Below are positions 55,403 to 63,589 of a stretch of DNA of 64,000 nucleotides, piece after piece (position 1 is the first letter of the stretch; each line of letters starts with the position of its first letter). The DNA lies in NCBI RefSeq assembly GCF_014698735.1, contig NZ_JACJTQ010000005.1, positions 124,001 to 188,000 of the forward strand, read 5' to 3'. A program made the position numbers and the translations under genes. Source of the stretch: Anabaena catenula FACHB-362. GTDB taxonomy: Bacteria > Cyanobacteriota > Cyanobacteriia > Cyanobacteriales > Nostocaceae. A model generated the notes under the pieces. The model did no database searches, was not told the DNA's origin, and saw only the letters and a list, made by a program, of their open reading frames with translations.

Positions 55403-55858
55403 ATGAAAAGCAAAATAATTAATGTGGTCTTTTTTAGCCTTGTGAGTATCAGCAGTCTGTTTGTGTGCAGTATTATTTTTAGTATCAGTAATACAGTCAT
55501 AGCACAAACAGCAAAGCAAGATTCAGGTCAAAAACCTTGTGTACGACAAGAATTACCCAAGCTTAAACAGAATATGCCTTATTCAAAAGCTAGAGAAATG
55601 TTATTAGAAGCAGGTTGGCAAGCAATATTTAACCGAGACCAATTAATGAATTCTGAAAGAAGCGCCCCTGTGAATTACTTTTTTACTCAAAAAGGTTATA
55701 CAGAAATTGTAGATTGTGCAGGTTCAGGTTTAGGTCTTTGTCTTTTTCAATTTGAAAGTGCTTATGGAGAAATTTTGTCTGTTACAACTGCAAATAATGG
55801 AGCAAATCAAGAAACTGTTTCTCGCTGGCATATTGAACAAAAAGAAACAGAAAAATAA
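55403..55858 (+). CDS. Secreted hypothetical protein
   Basis: A 151-residue protein with a clear signal peptide: MKSKIINVVFF, a hydrophobic core to about residue 28 and a likely cleavage after VIAQ (about 36). The mature part has four Cys (CVRQEL, DCAGSG, GLCLFQF) and KQNMPYSKAREMLLEAGWQ, a pattern seen in small exported cyanobacterial proteins of unknown function. The frame extends to a TTG at 55358; the ATG at 55403 gives a proper signal peptide. Confidence 0.72.
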   Translation: MKSKIINVVFFSLVSISSLFVCSIIFSISNTVIAQTAKQDSGQKPCVRQELPKLKQNMPYSKAREMLLEAGWQAIFNRDQLMNSERSAPVNYFFTQKGYTEIVDCAGSGLGLCLFQFESAYGEILSVTTANNGANQETVSRWHIEQKETEK

Positions 55859-55903
55859 TGTGGATGGTAGATTACGTAATTTAATATATAACAACAATTG
55901 ATT

Positions 55904-57313
55904 ATGGCAAATTCAGAACACTTGGACATTTTACAGCAGGGTTTAGAAGCTTGGAATAATTGGAGAGATGAAAATCCAGATACAGTACCTGATTTCAGTA
56001 ATTTTAATTTCTTCGAGGCTAATTTACGTTATGCTAACTTTAGTAGAGCTAACTTTAGTGGAGCTAATCTCGGTGATGCCATTCTAAATTATACTAATTT
56101 TAGTGAAGCTGATCTCACTGGATGTAATCTCAGTCATGCTAACTTTAATGGTGCTGATCTAAGTAGAGCTAATCTCAACCATACTGCATTTTACATTACC
56201 AGTCTCTGTGATGCTGATTTAAGTGGGGCTAACCTCAGTCATGCTACATTTTACAACACTGATCTCAGTGGAGCTAATCTCAGTCATAGTAATCTCACTG
56301 ATGCTGATCTAAGTAAATGTCATTTTGAGGATACTAACCTGAGTGGCGCTGACCTAAGTGGAGCTAATCTCAGTCAGGCTGATTTTTATAATACTAACTT
56401 TAGTGGTGCTAATCTTAGAGGGGCTAATCTAGTTAGATCTAATCTATGGGTTGATTTCACTGATGCTGACTTGTATGATGTTGAATCTTATGGTTTTACT
56501 TTTGATGAGACTAATTTCAATGGGGCTAATCTGAGTGGGACTAACCTGAGTTATGCTTTTTTCAGTAGGGCTAATCTAAGTGGAGTTAACCTCAGTGATG
56601 CTAATCTCAGTTATGCTGTTATAAGTGGAGCTAATCTCAGGTATGCTAACTTAAATAATGCAAATTTAAGTTTCTCACAGGTAATAGCTACTAACTTTAA
56701 TCATGCTAACATAACAGGTGCTTGTATAAAAAATTGGAATATTAACCATAAAACAAAATTGAATGGTGTAATTTGTGATTATATTTATCTGGATGTAAAT
56801 GAAAAAGAAAGACGACCCATAAAGGGTAATTTTGAACCTGGAAAATTTGATATTTTCTGCAAAAAAATTATAGACAGTAAAAATTTAATTGTCAGTAAAA
56901 TTTTTGAAGATGATGAAGTAAATAATCAAGGACTTGAGCTTTATTTAAACCAAAAATCATGCTATTGGGAAAATTTACGGTTTCATTCGGAAGCAGAGAT
57001 AAAAATTGCTCAAGCATTAGACCGTGCTGGAGTTCTATATTTACCAAACTGTTTAGCTAGACTCAATACAAACAATGGCAGAGCAAATAAAGAAGCAAAT
57101 TTTTTAGTGCGTTATAAGGGTAATTGGGGTATTTTAGAAGTTGATGAAATTTACTATACACCAGAACGTAGAACAGAAGAACAAGAAAGAGAACGTATGT
57201 TTAAAAGAAATGGTATCAAAGTAGTAGAAAGGTTTGATCCTAAAAGTTGTTACGACAATCCTGATATGGTGGTAAAAGAATTTTTAGAAGTAATAGAAAA
57301 TATCTATTCATAA
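55904..57313 (+). CDS. Pentapeptide-repeat protein fused to a C-terminal PD-(D/E)XK-like domain
   Basis: A 469-residue protein. Residues 1-30 form a short leader (HLDILQQGLEAWNNWRDENP). From about 32 to 285 it is almost entirely pentapeptide repeats (FSGANLGDA, LSGANLSHA, LSGADLSGANLSQA, LRGANLVRSNL), predicted to form a long right-handed beta-helix. After a linker, about residues 345-469 look like a PD-(D/E)XK-type nuclease domain: HSEAEIKIAQALD, NKEANFLVRYKGNWGILEVDE, ERMFKRNGIKVVERFDP. In relatives I recall, the first motif reads EPDFLV; here it is EANFLV, so the usual metal-binding Asp is Asn and activity is doubtful. ATG at 55904 chosen over an upstream TTG. The stop overlaps the convergent small gene by six bases. 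Confidence 0.83.
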   Translation: MANSEHLDILQQGLEAWNNWRDENPDTVPDFSNFNFFEANLRYANFSRANFSGANLGDAILNYTNFSEADLTGCNLSHANFNGADLSRANLNHTAFYITSLCDADLSGANLSHATFYNTDLSGANLSHSNLTDADLSKCHFEDTNLSGADLSGANLSQADFYNTNFSGANLRGANLVRSNLWVDFTDADLYDVESYGFTFDETNFNGANLSGTNLSYAFFSRANLSGVNLSDANLSYAVISGANLRYANLNNANLSFSQVIATNFNHANITGACIKNWNINHKTKLNGVICDYIYLDVNEKERRPIKGNFEPGKFDIFCKKIIDSKNLIVSKIFEDDEVNNQGLELYLNQKSCYWENLRFHSEAEIKIAQALDRAGVLYLPNCLARLNTNNGRANKEANFLVRYKGNWGILEVDEIYYTPERRTEEQERERMFKRNGIKVVERFDPKSCYDNPDMVVKEFLEVIENIYS

Positions 57314-57577
57314 AAAATACATCATTCTTCCATATTCAATATCCCAAATTCTTTTATCACAATCAACTAGATTTTCCCTAACTAAAATTTCACCTTCCCA
57401 TTTTCCAGAAGTTTTATCAAAAAAATCAGCAGCATATCCTAATTCTTCTGGTGTCGGTATTTTTTCTTCAGAAATATCACTAATAATAATTACTAATTCT
57501 TGATTAGCTAAATGTTGAGGAAGTTGTAACAATAACTTGCAATCTGCATAAACTTTTGATTTGATTTTTAATTTCAT
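57308..57577 (-). CDS. Orphan antitoxin-like protein, toxin gene apparently lost
   Basis: An 89-residue protein. LPQHLANQELVIIISDI followed by TPEELGYAADFFDKTSGKWEGEILVREN matches a cyanobacterial antitoxin family usually paired with a PIN toxin. The C-terminus ends MMYFL, which is the usual start of such a PIN toxin (MMYFLDTN), and then stops where the convergent pentapeptide gene ends. It appears to be an antitoxin frame fused to the first few codons of a deleted toxin. Inference from pattern only. ATG at 57577. Confidence 0.6.
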   Translation of the reverse strand: MKLKIKSKVYADCKLLLQLPQHLANQELVIIISDISEEKIPTPEELGYAADFFDKTSGKWEGEILVRENLVDCDKRIWDIEYGRMMYFL

Positions 57578-57635
57578 AAAATCATCTCCTAAATATCTCT
57601 AATCATTATACTCTTATTTTAAATAAGAATAAATT

Positions 57636-58199
57636 TCACTCTAACAACCAAGCAAACAACTCTCCAAGTGTCAGTTGTAAATCACTGGCAAAAGACGGTA
57701 CAGTAATTAACATATCTGATTCATCAAATACCTCAATTTGTTGCTGCGGACGATAAACAAAAATAGTCCGCTCACTTGGATCAATCAACCAACCCATTTG
57801 AGTACCATAATTTAAACAATGCAAAATATTTTTAGTTACCTTTGTCTGATTTTGATCAGGTGATAAAATTTTAATTGTCCAATCTGGAGAAATTGCAAAT
57901 GTGTTAGAAACTTCTCCATTTTCATCACGGGGAATTCTATTCCACACAAAAACTGCAATATCAGGTACTATTGAACGTCCACCAAAGGTACAACGCAATT
58001 CAGGAAATGCACGAGCAATCTGTTTAGGTTTAACGATAAAATTAATCGCAGGTACAAGTTCACCTTGAACTATACTATGTTTTCCCTGTGGCATTGGTTT
58101 TTGAATAATTTGAGCATCAATATACTCACTAGCAGGTTTCGTTTCTGGTAGTTGCAGAAACTCCTCTAATGTTAGAGTTTTTGGGATTGCTTGTACCAT
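57636..58199 (-). CDS. Uma2 family (DUF820) putative endonuclease
   Basis: A 187-residue Uma2 protein, close paralogue of the gene at 13895-14458 (shared RSIVPD, PDWTIKILSPDQNQTKV, HCLNYGTQMGWLID and C-terminal FAWLLE). Same length and similar along the whole protein. ATG at 58199. It is preceded on the same strand by a second, less similar Uma2 gene 54 bp upstream. Function unknown. Confidence 0.87.
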   Translation of the reverse strand: MVQAIPKTLTLEEFLQLPETKPASEYIDAQIIQKPMPQGKHSIVQGELVPAINFIVKPKQIARAFPELRCTFGGRSIVPDIAVFVWNRIPRDENGEVSNTFAISPDWTIKILSPDQNQTKVTKNILHCLNYGTQMGWLIDPSERTIFVYRPQQQIEVFDESDMLITVPSFASDLQLTLGELFAWLLE

Positions 58200-58253
58200 T
58201 TTAGTTAACTTCTAGAAAATATTTATCTTTCAATGTTAGATTTAAGGATTTTT

Positions 58254-58817
58254 CTACTTAAACAAACTATCCACAACACAACTAAATCCAGGCAACAAAG
58301 GCGATATTAACTCATCATTAGCAAACAGAGTTTCTACTAATACTAAAATCGCCCTTTCTCTTCGATAAACTTCTATTTGTTGTAACCGCCAATTCATTAT
58401 CCAATATTCTTGCACACCTCTAGAAGCATAAAGCTTTAATTTGACTTCTTTGTCTCGGCGTTCATTTTCCACACCAGCAGAAAGCACTTCAATTACTAAT
58501 TCTGGCGCACCTGTTAAATGTCCATCATCATCTAATAAAGTTGCTAATCTTTCATTACTTGCCCAAACTACATCAGGAATGACGTTATCAGCATCAGTAA
58601 AAATAATACCGGGAGCAGTTACAGCTTCTCCTAAACTGGTTTTTCTAGACCAAAGTGTGAGTTCTGTACAAACATTGTTGCAAGCTTTTTGATGTTTCCA
58701 ATGTGGCGCTCTTGTCACAAATAATTCTCCATTAATTATCTCATAACGGTTGCCGTTATCTGGCAAGAGTTCAAGGTCTGAGCTTGTCCAGCGTACTCCC
58801 TCATATATCTGGGTCAT
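58254..58817 (-). CDS. Uma2 family (DUF820) putative endonuclease
   Basis: A 187-residue Uma2 protein of a third subgroup: RYEIINGELFVTRAPHWKHQ at the N-terminus, NVIPDVVWAS, APELVIEVLSAGVENERRDKEVKLKLYASRGVQEYWIMN and EVYRRE. The Glu, Asp and Lys of the nuclease fold are visible. Function unknown. ATG at 58817; first gene of a two-gene Uma2 run. Confidence 0.87.
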   Translation of the reverse strand: MTQIYEGVRWTSSDLELLPDNGNRYEIINGELFVTRAPHWKHQKACNNVCTELTLWSRKTSLGEAVTAPGIIFTDADNVIPDVVWASNERLATLLDDDGHLTGAPELVIEVLSAGVENERRDKEVKLKLYASRGVQEYWIMNWRLQQIEVYRRERAILVLVETLFANDELISPLLPGFSCVVDSLFK

Positions 58818-58917
58818 ACGGACTCCTGTAGTGGTGATAATTATATTATAGAATTTGTAGCAATATTGTTGTTATCCCAAGTTGAAAAATTTTAGATATT
58901 AAAAATTGCTTTGTTAT

Positions 58918-58938
58918 GGGTAGGTAAAATACCTACCC
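58918..58938. terminator. Perfect hairpin downstream of the alcohol dehydrogenase gene
   Basis: GGGTAGGTA-AAA-TACCTACCC, 15 bp after the minus-strand stop at 58953. Strong stem; the T-rich tail is weak. Confidence 0.6.
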
Positions 58939-58952
58939 TACAAATTAAATCT

Positions 58953-60107
58953 CTAAACGCAAAGAGCTAAAATCTTCTCAACAACTTGCGGGTTAACATC
59001 TTTATTTTCCCCCAAAGCTGTCATCCCATGCTTTTCTAAATTCTTGATTACTACTGGAATCGTTTCTACTCCCACACCATAATCAGATAAACGAGTGCGA
59101 ACACCAACTGATTCAAAGAAATCACGAGTTTTAGTAATTGCTGCATCTATCCGTTCATCTTCAGAACCACCGACAATTTCCCAAACTCTATCTGCATATT
59201 GTAGAAGTTTTTGTGATTTGCGATCGCGTCTAATTGTCAAAGTGCTGGGTAACACAACCGCCAAAGTTTGAGCATGATCCATACCATGCAACGCTGTCAA
59301 CTCATGACCAATCATGTGGGTTGTCCAATCTTGGGGAACACCAACAGCAATTAACCCATTTAACGCCATTGTCGCAGCCCAAACTAAATTCGCCCGTGCA
59401 TCATAATCTGTAGGATTTGCTAAGGTTTTTGGCCCCTCTTCAATCAGCGTTTTCAGAATTGACTCAGCCATGCGATCTTGCAATGGTGCATTCACTGAAT
59501 AAGTTAAATACTGCTCCATCACATGAGTAAAAGCATCTACAATACCATTGCTAATTTGCCTCGTAGGCAGGGAGAAAGTAGTTTCTGGGTCAAGAACAGA
59601 AAATTTAGAAAACACCAGGGGATTAGCGAAATATAACTTTTCTTGAGTTTCCGACTTAGTAATCACCGAAGTTGGGTTCATTTCCGAACCAGTTGCTGGT
59701 AAAGTCAAGACCACACCAAAGGGAACAGCCGCAGTTATCGGTGCGCCTTTTGCTAAAATATCCCAAGGGTCGCCGACAAAAGGAACAGCAGCAGCAATAA
59801 ATTTAGTCCCGTCAACAACTGAACCACCACCCACAGCTAAAATAAAATCAATACCTTCTTGGCGGATTAATTCAACCGCTTTCATCAAAGTTTCCAGGTG
59901 GGGGTTGGGTTCAATTCCCCCAAACTCAAATACATTCCGTCCAGGTAATGCCGATTTTACTTGATCATAAACACCATTGGCTTTAATGCTACCACCGCCG
60001 TAGGTGATGAGAATTTTAGCATCGGCGGGGATTTCTTGAGCAATATTGGCGATTTGACCTTTGCCAAATAGGATTTTAACAGGATTGTAAAAAACGAAGT
60101 TTTCCAT
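58953..60107 (-). CDS. Iron-containing alcohol dehydrogenase (YqhD/BDH-like)
   Basis: A 384-residue group III alcohol or aldehyde reductase. The NAD(P)-binding GGGS motif (AVGGGSVVDGTKFIAAAV, about 91-108) and metal ligands in NGIVDAFTHVMEQYL and GHELTALHGMDHAQTLAVVLPS (Asp and three His) are all present. Architecture and length fit YqhD-type NADPH-dependent aldehyde reductases. The physiological substrate is unknown. ATG at 60107. Stands alone, 137 bp downstream of sbtB. Confidence 0.91.
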   Translation of the reverse strand: MENFVFYNPVKILFGKGQIANIAQEIPADAKILITYGGGSIKANGVYDQVKSALPGRNVFEFGGIEPNPHLETLMKAVELIRQEGIDFILAVGGGSVVDGTKFIAAAVPFVGDPWDILAKGAPITAAVPFGVVLTLPATGSEMNPTSVITKSETQEKLYFANPLVFSKFSVLDPETTFSLPTRQISNGIVDAFTHVMEQYLTYSVNAPLQDRMAESILKTLIEEGPKTLANPTDYDARANLVWAATMALNGLIAVGVPQDWTTHMIGHELTALHGMDHAQTLAVVLPSTLTIRRDRKSQKLLQYADRVWEIVGGSEDERIDAAITKTRDFFESVGVRTRLSDYGVGVETIPVVIKNLEKHGMTALGENKDVNPQVVEKILALCV

Positions 60108-60244
60108 GATTAATCACACAAGGGAATTAGATTTCACCTTGAGTATTGTAATCAGTTTCTTGATTTTTTCGCCTGTACCTAGAGAATACTCTTTCCCAAA
60201 AAAGAAGGCGGAGTTATTGGAGAAGTGGAGAATTTTATGTTTAC

Positions 60245-60553
60245 CTAACTAACACACTTGGTTGTTTTCAATTCCATTGCATCAGAAATAAAACAACTCC
60301 CACCAAACTTATTTAAAGTTTTTCTAATCTGCACCTCCACCAGCGGCAATTTTTCAGGAGGAAAGAAAGCAATAATATAAATGTTATCTAGCAATGTCAT
60401 TGCTAAATCATCACTGTCTGTTCCTCCTCTACCTTTGCCCGCAACATTCTTAATAACAGTATGTCCAGGGACACCAGCTTTTTCTAAAGCTTCTAAAATC
60501 TTGCCGACTTCGACGTAATTAGCAAAAATTTCTATCCGTTTAACTAACTCCAT
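60245..60553 (-). CDS. sbtB: SbtB-like PII-family regulator of the bicarbonate transporter
   Basis: A 102-residue PII-like trimeric signalling protein, inferred from its position four bases downstream of sbtA and from the ferredoxin-like pattern KRIEIFANYVEVGKILEALEKAGVPGHTVIKNVAGKG (residues 5-41). SbtB binds adenine nucleotides (cAMP, ATP, ADP, AMP) and gates SbtA. The classical Synechocystis SbtB ends with a CGPEGC redox loop; here the C-terminus is MELKTTKCVS, so that loop is missing or altered. ATG at 60553. Confidence 0.82.
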   Translation of the reverse strand: MELVKRIEIFANYVEVGKILEALEKAGVPGHTVIKNVAGKGRGGTDSDDLAMTLLDNIYIIAFFPPEKLPLVEVQIRKTLNKFGGSCFISDAMELKTTKCVS

Positions 60554-60557
60554 AATC

Positions 60558-61529
60558 TCAACTCCAAAAGATATTAATTGCGTATAAATAAAAGGGTATG
60601 CCGATGATGATGTTAAAAGGAAATGTCACAGCTAAAGCAGTGGAAACGTATAGACTAGGATTAGCTTCTGGAACTGTTAGTCGCATAGCTGCTGGAACTG
60701 CAATGTAAGAAGCACTAGCGCACAACACGGAAAATAACAGAGCATCTCCTTGTGGCATACCGATTAGTTTAGCAATAATTAAACCAACTCCAGCATTAAC
60801 TATGGGTATTAATATGGCAAATAAGATTAAGAAAACGCCAGTTTTTTGTAAATCTTTGATTCTTTTTGCCGCCAGAAGTCCCATATCTAACAAGAAGAAG
60901 GTGAGGACTCCGTAAAACATATCCTGTGTAAAAGGTTTTAATGTCGTCCAACCATGTTCACCCGTGAGTAAACCCATAATCAAGCTACCCACCAGGAGGA
61001 ATACGGAACTATTTAGGAATGCTTCTTGTAATACTTCCGTCCAATTAAACTCCCTGTCACTTTCATCAGCAGTAAATAATTTTACTAATATCAAACCAAC
61101 AACAATCGCTGGAGATTCCATCAAAGCCAGGGCTGCAACCATATAACCATCAAAGCTGATACCCAGTTGAGTGAGAAAAGAACTAGCCGTGATAAAGGTG
61201 ACAGCACTAATTGAACCATAGGTAGCAGCGATCGCAGCAGCGTTGTAAGAGTCCAGTTTCACCTTGAGAATAAAAAAAGTATAAATCGGAACCACACAAG
61301 CCATTAAAATCGCAGCCAGCATAGTGAAAATCACCTCCTGACTGATACCACTTTTTACTAGTTCCACACCACCCTTAAACCCAATGGAAAATAGCAAATA
61401 AAGGGAAAACAGCTTGGGAATAGGTGCAGGAATTTCCAAATCTGACTTCAGGAAAACCGCCAACATCCCCATAAAGAAAGCCAACACAGGTGGATTCAAG
61501 ATGTTGGACACAATCAAGCTGACATCCAT
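60558..61529 (-). CDS. sbtA: Sodium-dependent bicarbonate transporter SbtA
   Basis: A 323-residue membrane protein of the SbtA family, a high-affinity Na+/HCO3- symporter of the CO2-concentrating mechanism. About ten hydrophobic segments in two halves; typical stretches are LNPPVLAFFMGMLAVFLKSDLEIP, YGSISAVTFITASSFL, and APAAMRLTVPEANPSLY-like near the end. A possible GTG start lies at 61538, but the ATG at 61529 with AGGAG nine bases upstream is preferred. It is in operon with sbtB, and an NtcA-type promoter lies about 80-125 bp upstream. Confidence 0.91.
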   Translation of the reverse strand: MDVSLIVSNILNPPVLAFFMGMLAVFLKSDLEIPAPIPKLFSLYLLFSIGFKGGVELVKSGISQEVIFTMLAAILMACVVPIYTFFILKVKLDSYNAAAIAATYGSISAVTFITASSFLTQLGISFDGYMVAALALMESPAIVVGLILVKLFTADESDREFNWTEVLQEAFLNSSVFLLVGSLIMGLLTGEHGWTTLKPFTQDMFYGVLTFFLLDMGLLAAKRIKDLQKTGVFLILFAILIPIVNAGVGLIIAKLIGMPQGDALLFSVLCASASYIAVPAAMRLTVPEANPSLYVSTALAVTFPFNIIIGIPFYLYAINIFWS

Positions 61530-61614
61530 TTCCACCACTCCTATAATTTCGTGATTAAGATTCCTTCATCAGTTTGACACGAGAGTGGCAATTAGAACAT
61601 TTCATCGCCGTTCG

Positions 61615-61655
61615 ATTTTACTTATGACATTTTGCGTAATCGTAGCAAAAAATAC
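61615..61655 (-). promoter_or_regulatory. NtcA-activated promoter candidate upstream of sbtA
   Basis: On the minus strand GTATTTTTTGCTAC (61655-61642) is a perfect GTAN8TAC NtcA box, followed after 21 bp by TAAAAT (61620-61615), matching the TAN3T -10 element. This is the canonical layout of an NtcA-dependent (class II) promoter and points toward sbtA, whose start is 86 bp further on. It implies that carbon uptake here is tied to the 2-oxoglutarate/nitrogen signal. Confidence 0.6.
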
Positions 61656-61722
61656 TTAAGTACGTAAATAATTACAAGTTTGTAGTCAGGGCTACAGCCC
61701 TATTATCAATGCCAGATATGAG

Positions 61723-62652
61723 CTAAGAAAGTTCATTAATAAATGGAGATATAGCCGCCACAAATTCAACGGTAGATTCATATGGTAAAACATTTCTCCC
61801 GTTGATTTTCATTCCTCTACCTTGAGGTAAACAAGCTAGATAATCTGCTAAACGCTCATCTGGGGTTTCTTTTTTACCTTCTTTGCTAATCGCTGATGCT
61901 TTATTTCCCAAAACTATTAATGTTGGTTGCACAATCGCAGCAATATCACCACTATAATCTCGCTGCCAAAATCTAGCTAAAAAAGAAAATACTGCATAGC
62001 GTCCACCCATATTTTTAGCATCTGCTATTAAGGTATTTAACCATTCCTCATCAACGGCATCACTAGATTCAAAAAGTCTTTCTATTGAGAAAGAAACTAA
62101 AAACTTGCGGGTGCGTGCATAGCGAAAAAAAGCATTTCCTATAGGTGAATCAAAGATATTCCACAGCAGTTTTTGTCGCCATTTAGCGGCATTTTTAGTA
62201 GTCACACTCCAAGCCGTTGGACCAGAAAGTATAATTCCAGCAATTAAATTTGGTTCCAGTTTAACTAATTCAATTGCTACTGGTGATAAAGCACCCTGAG
62301 CTATTAAAATCACAGGTTTTTTTACTACTGTTTGTAAAAAATGTTGTAACTGTTTTGCCCAATCAATAGGTGTATAAGCTTTACGTGGCATATCACTTTC
62401 ACCACATCCCAATAAATCAATATTGTAAATAGAGTTCTGGTGATTTGTCTGATACCATTCACGGACAAATCTCTGCCAAAATTGCCGTGATAATCCTACT
62501 CCAATGGGATGAATTAATAGTAAAGGAAGACCGGCTGGAGTTAAATTTGTCGGTTGATGAACTTCATAAGCACAGCGATAAGTCTGCCAAGTATAAAACT
62601 CAGAGATAGGTGGTGTTACAGCAAATGTATTAGCTACGGATGATGGTTGCAT
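61723..62652 (-). CDS. Alpha/beta hydrolase-fold protein lacking the nucleophile serine
   Basis: A 309-residue protein of the alpha/beta hydrolase superfamily. LLIHPIGVGLS (about 46-56) is the oxyanion region, and IYNIDLLGCGESDMP the usual loop. The nucleophile elbow, normally GXSXG, reads LIAQGALSPVA (about 117-127) with Gly where Ser is expected, so classical esterase activity is unlikely. Late GNKASA and RNVLPYESTVEFV fit the Asp and His regions only loosely. ATG at 62652. Confidence 0.82.
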   Translation of the reverse strand: MQPSSVANTFAVTPPISEFYTWQTYRCAYEVHQPTNLTPAGLPLLLIHPIGVGLSRQFWQRFVREWYQTNHQNSIYNIDLLGCGESDMPRKAYTPIDWAKQLQHFLQTVVKKPVILIAQGALSPVAIELVKLEPNLIAGIILSGPTAWSVTTKNAAKWRQKLLWNIFDSPIGNAFFRYARTRKFLVSFSIERLFESSDAVDEEWLNTLIADAKNMGGRYAVFSFLARFWQRDYSGDIAAIVQPTLIVLGNKASAISKEGKKETPDERLADYLACLPQGRGMKINGRNVLPYESTVEFVAAISPFINELS

Positions 62653-62672
62653 GATTTCAAATTTAAGAGCCG

Positions 62673-63497
62673 CTAAAAAATTATCTGGGGATGAATCAAA
62701 TTGTAGCCTGCGTCTTTTAGCTTTTGATTCGACACCCAGGTATTATATTGGCGGGTACTCTTGTTTGCTGCATCCCATATAACATTAGGTAAATTATGTT
62801 TTGTCAAGACATTACCAATTAATTCTCGACTAGTAAGATGTGCATCATCCACAAGATTATATATACCTTGTAAGCGGTGATTGCGAGCAAATTCTATAGC
62901 ACCAACAATATCATCAAGGTGAATCCAATTGGTTATATCTTCGCCATTACCAGGACGAGTTGTCCCCGCAACTCGTCCAAATATTTTCACCAATTCTCTA
63001 CCAGGGCCATAAATTCCCCCCAAACGCAAGATACAAACACGGAGGTTTTCATTCTCTGCTGATAGTAAAACATCCTCAGTTTTGCGAAGAATCTGAGCAT
63101 TAAGATTAGCTGGTGCTGGTGGAGTTTCTTCATCTACCCAGACACCATTTCTATCACCGTAAATTGAATAACTTCCTGTATATATCAATTGGCGAATATT
63201 GGGACAATTTCGTAGTACTGAAACTAAGGTTTTAGCCGTTTGCAGATAAGTTTCTTCATAGGAATTTGCACTTTTCGCCGCCACAGCCAACAAAACAACA
63301 TCTTGATTTTTTAATGCAGCTTTTAGAGTTTCTGTATCATTTCCTTGGGTGACTATAACTTTTTGAGATACTGCTTGTAATCCCGGAACACGCTCAGGAT
63401 TAGTTGTGGTTGCAGTGATCCCAAAATTATTATTTCGTTGCCAATATTGAGCAACTGCATAGCCAACATAACCACAACCAATTATTACAATATTCAT
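62673..63497 (-). CDS. NAD-dependent epimerase/dehydratase family protein (SDR)
   Basis: A 274-residue extended short-chain dehydrogenase fold: N-terminal IVIIGCGYVGYAVAQYW (Rossmann GXGXXG) and YTGSYSIYGDRNGVWVDEETP in the active-site region. The catalytic Tyr-X3-Lys is not typical; LRLGGIYGPGRELVKIF matches the family. Similar to YeeZ-like epimerases. Substrate unknown. ATG at 63497; 20 bp upstream of the alpha/beta hydrolase gene on the same strand, probably co-transcribed. Confidence 0.87.
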   Translation of the reverse strand: MNIVIIGCGYVGYAVAQYWQRNNNFGITATTTNPERVPGLQAVSQKVIVTQGNDTETLKAALKNQDVVLLAVAAKSANSYEETYLQTAKTLVSVLRNCPNIRQLIYTGSYSIYGDRNGVWVDEETPPAPANLNAQILRKTEDVLLSAENENLRVCILRLGGIYGPGRELVKIFGRVAGTTRPGNGEDITNWIHLDDIVGAIEFARNHRLQGIYNLVDDAHLTSRELIGNVLTKHNLPNVIWDAANKSTRQYNTWVSNQKLKDAGYNLIHPQIIF

Positions 63498-63589
63498 GAC
63501 AATTCAACACCAATTAATTAAAAAGTGTTTTTTCCCAAGTCAATAATCAATAGTACAAGACTTTTTATGTCATCACTAATGACCAAGGA

